Shown piece by piece: positions 63,155 through 64,000 of a DNA stretch of 64,000 nt. The first letter of the stretch is position 1, and the number at the start of each line of letters is the position of its first letter. The translations under genes and the position numbers were made by a program. The stretch is from NCBI RefSeq assembly GCF_001429065.1, contig NZ_LMIB01000012.1, positions 442,506-506,505 on the forward strand, written 5' to 3'. A model generated the notes under the pieces. That model made no database searches. It saw only the letters and a program-made list of their open reading frames with translations, and was not told the DNA's origin. The DNA is from Sphingomonas sp. Root710. GTDB taxonomy: Bacteria; Pseudomonadota; Alphaproteobacteria; Sphingomonadales; Sphingomonadaceae.

Positions 63155-64000
63155 ATGATATTTGGGCGCGTAAAACCACTCGACGCCATTCTCGCCACCG
63201 CCGCGAAGAAATCGCTGCACCGATCGCTAGGCCCCTTCCAGCTGACCATGCTGGGCATCGGCGGCATCATCGGCACCGGCATCTTCGTTCTCACCGCCGA
63301 AGCCGCGCAAAAGGCCGGCCCCGGCATGATCCTCGCCTTCGTCATCGCCGGCTTCGTCTGCGCGGTGGCGGCATTCTGCTACGCCGAAATGGCGGCGATG
63401 GTCCCGGTTTCGGGGTCCGCCTACACATACAGCTATGCCGTGATGGGCGAACTGGTCGCCTGGATGGTCGGCTGGGCGCTGGTCCTCGAATATGCGATCG
63501 CGGCGGGTGCAGTCTCGGTCGGGTGGTCGGGATATGTCGTCGGATTGTTCCAGTCGCTCACCGGCATAACCGTGCCGAAAGCTCTGGTTCTGGGCCCGAT
63601 CGACGGCGGCCTGATCAACGTGCCGGCGATGATCATCGCGCTGCTGGTCACCTGGCTGCTGGTTCTCGGCACCAAGGAGAGCGCGACGGTCAATGCGGTG
63701 CTCGTCGGTATCAAGGTCGCCGCGCTGACGCTGTTCGTCGTGCTGGCGCTGCCGGTGATGAACATGAACAATTTCGATCCTTTCGCGCCGCTCGGCTTCG
63801 CCGGCATCTCGGCGGCGGCGGCATCGATCTTCTTCGCCTATGTCGGCTTCGACGCGGTCTCGACCGCGGCCGAGGAAACCAAGAACCCCCAGCGCAACAT
63901 GCCGATCGGACTGATTGCGTCGCTTGGCATCTGCACGATCTTCTACATGCTCGTCGCCGCCGGCGTGATCGGCGGGGTCGGTGCGCAGCCGATGCTCGAC
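63155..64000 (+). CDS. Amino acid permease, APC family (3' end beyond window)
   Basis: Open to the window end, 282 residues visible. Start ATG 63155 has AAGGGA upstream; ATG 63110 is an in-frame alternative. GPFQLTMLGIGGIIGTGIFV near residue 27 is the APC signature of helix 1, then seven or more hydrophobic helices, AEETKNPQRNMPIGLI near 248. Resembles YfnA/CAT-type cationic amino acid permeases. The substrate is not predictable. Region 62972-63154 shows no other gene. Confidence 0.92.
   Translation, partial: MIFGRVKPLDAILATAAKKSLHRSLGPFQLTMLGIGGIIGTGIFVLTAEAAQKAGPGMILAFVIAGFVCAVAAFCYAEMAAMVPVSGSAYTYSYAVMGELVAWMVGWALVLEYAIAAGAVSVGWSGYVVGLFQSLTGITVPKALVLGPIDGGLINVPAMIIALLVTWLLVLGTKESATVNAVLVGIKVAALTLFVVLALPVMNMNNFDPFAPLGFAGISAAAASIFFAYVGFDAVSTAAEETKNPQRNMPIGLIASLGICTIFYMLVAAGVIGGVGAQPMLD

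Overview
The window is a high-GC chromosomal segment that looks like a member of the Sphingomonadales (Sphingomonas or Rhizorhabdus type). Support comes from the exosortase accessory genes of the sphingomonad type, a sphingan-like export module, a MucR regulator, a Fur family protein without CxxC motifs, an arginyltransferase (bpt), a split metH, a two-domain cold-shock protein and alphaproteobacterial gene order around miaB-phoH-ybeY-corC. No rRNA, CRISPR array, prophage or transposase was seen. Almost all of it is coding; no gene-free stretch exceeds about 300 bases.

Layout. 1-10 kb: exopolysaccharide locus tied to an exosortase system (end of epsI, a small XrtV-type accessory protein, epsD foldase lipoprotein, polyprenyl glycosylphosphotransferase, TPR lipoprotein, two family 2 glycosyltransferases, a flippase and an O-antigen ligase/polymerase). 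10-18 kb: housekeeping run nfuA-like, tsaB, rimI, mucR, fur, plsC, miaB, phoH, ybeY, corC, then a PQQ-dependent sugar dehydrogenase. 19-27 kb: bpt, ilvA and four secreted or metabolic enzymes. 27-33 kb: a methionine operon read leftward (ArsR-methyltransferase fusion, metF, metH N-part, metH C-part) with a visible operator in its promoter, then mlaA. 34-39 kb: class A acid phosphatase and a second polysaccharide export module (Wza-like, beta-barrel, Wzz-like, BY-kinase). 39-48 kb: a tRNA-Leu interrupted by a group I intron, ihfB, tRNA-Tyr, rlmB, a ferredoxin, alkA, and the conserved rpmI-rplT-pheS-pheT block into which a GIY-YIG gene bracketed by palindromic repeats is inserted. 48-59 kb: AsmA-like protein, hisN, prs, gltX, cold-shock protein, recX, a fatty acyl-AMP ligase. 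59-64 kb: tRNA-Trp, secE, nusG, rplK, rplA, a tiny PEP-CTERM protein behind a sigma-54-type promoter, a 38-bp perfect inverted repeat, hisE, a HIT protein and the start of an amino acid permease.

How parts fit together. The two polysaccharide modules plus the distant PEP-CTERM gene are plausibly one system: assembly and export of an extracellular polymer and exosortase sorting of short surface proteins. The methionine operon carries its own SAM-cycle type regulator.

The strongest unusual signals are: (1) a 261-nt group I intron in tRNA-Leu(UAA) at 39416-39676; (2) a GIY-YIG nuclease gene tightly flanked by two approximately 90-bp palindromic elements, together with two repeat families that share the same end architecture; (3) a sigma-54 type promoter in front of a 65-residue PEP-CTERM protein; (4) the 38-bp perfect inverted repeat beside it.
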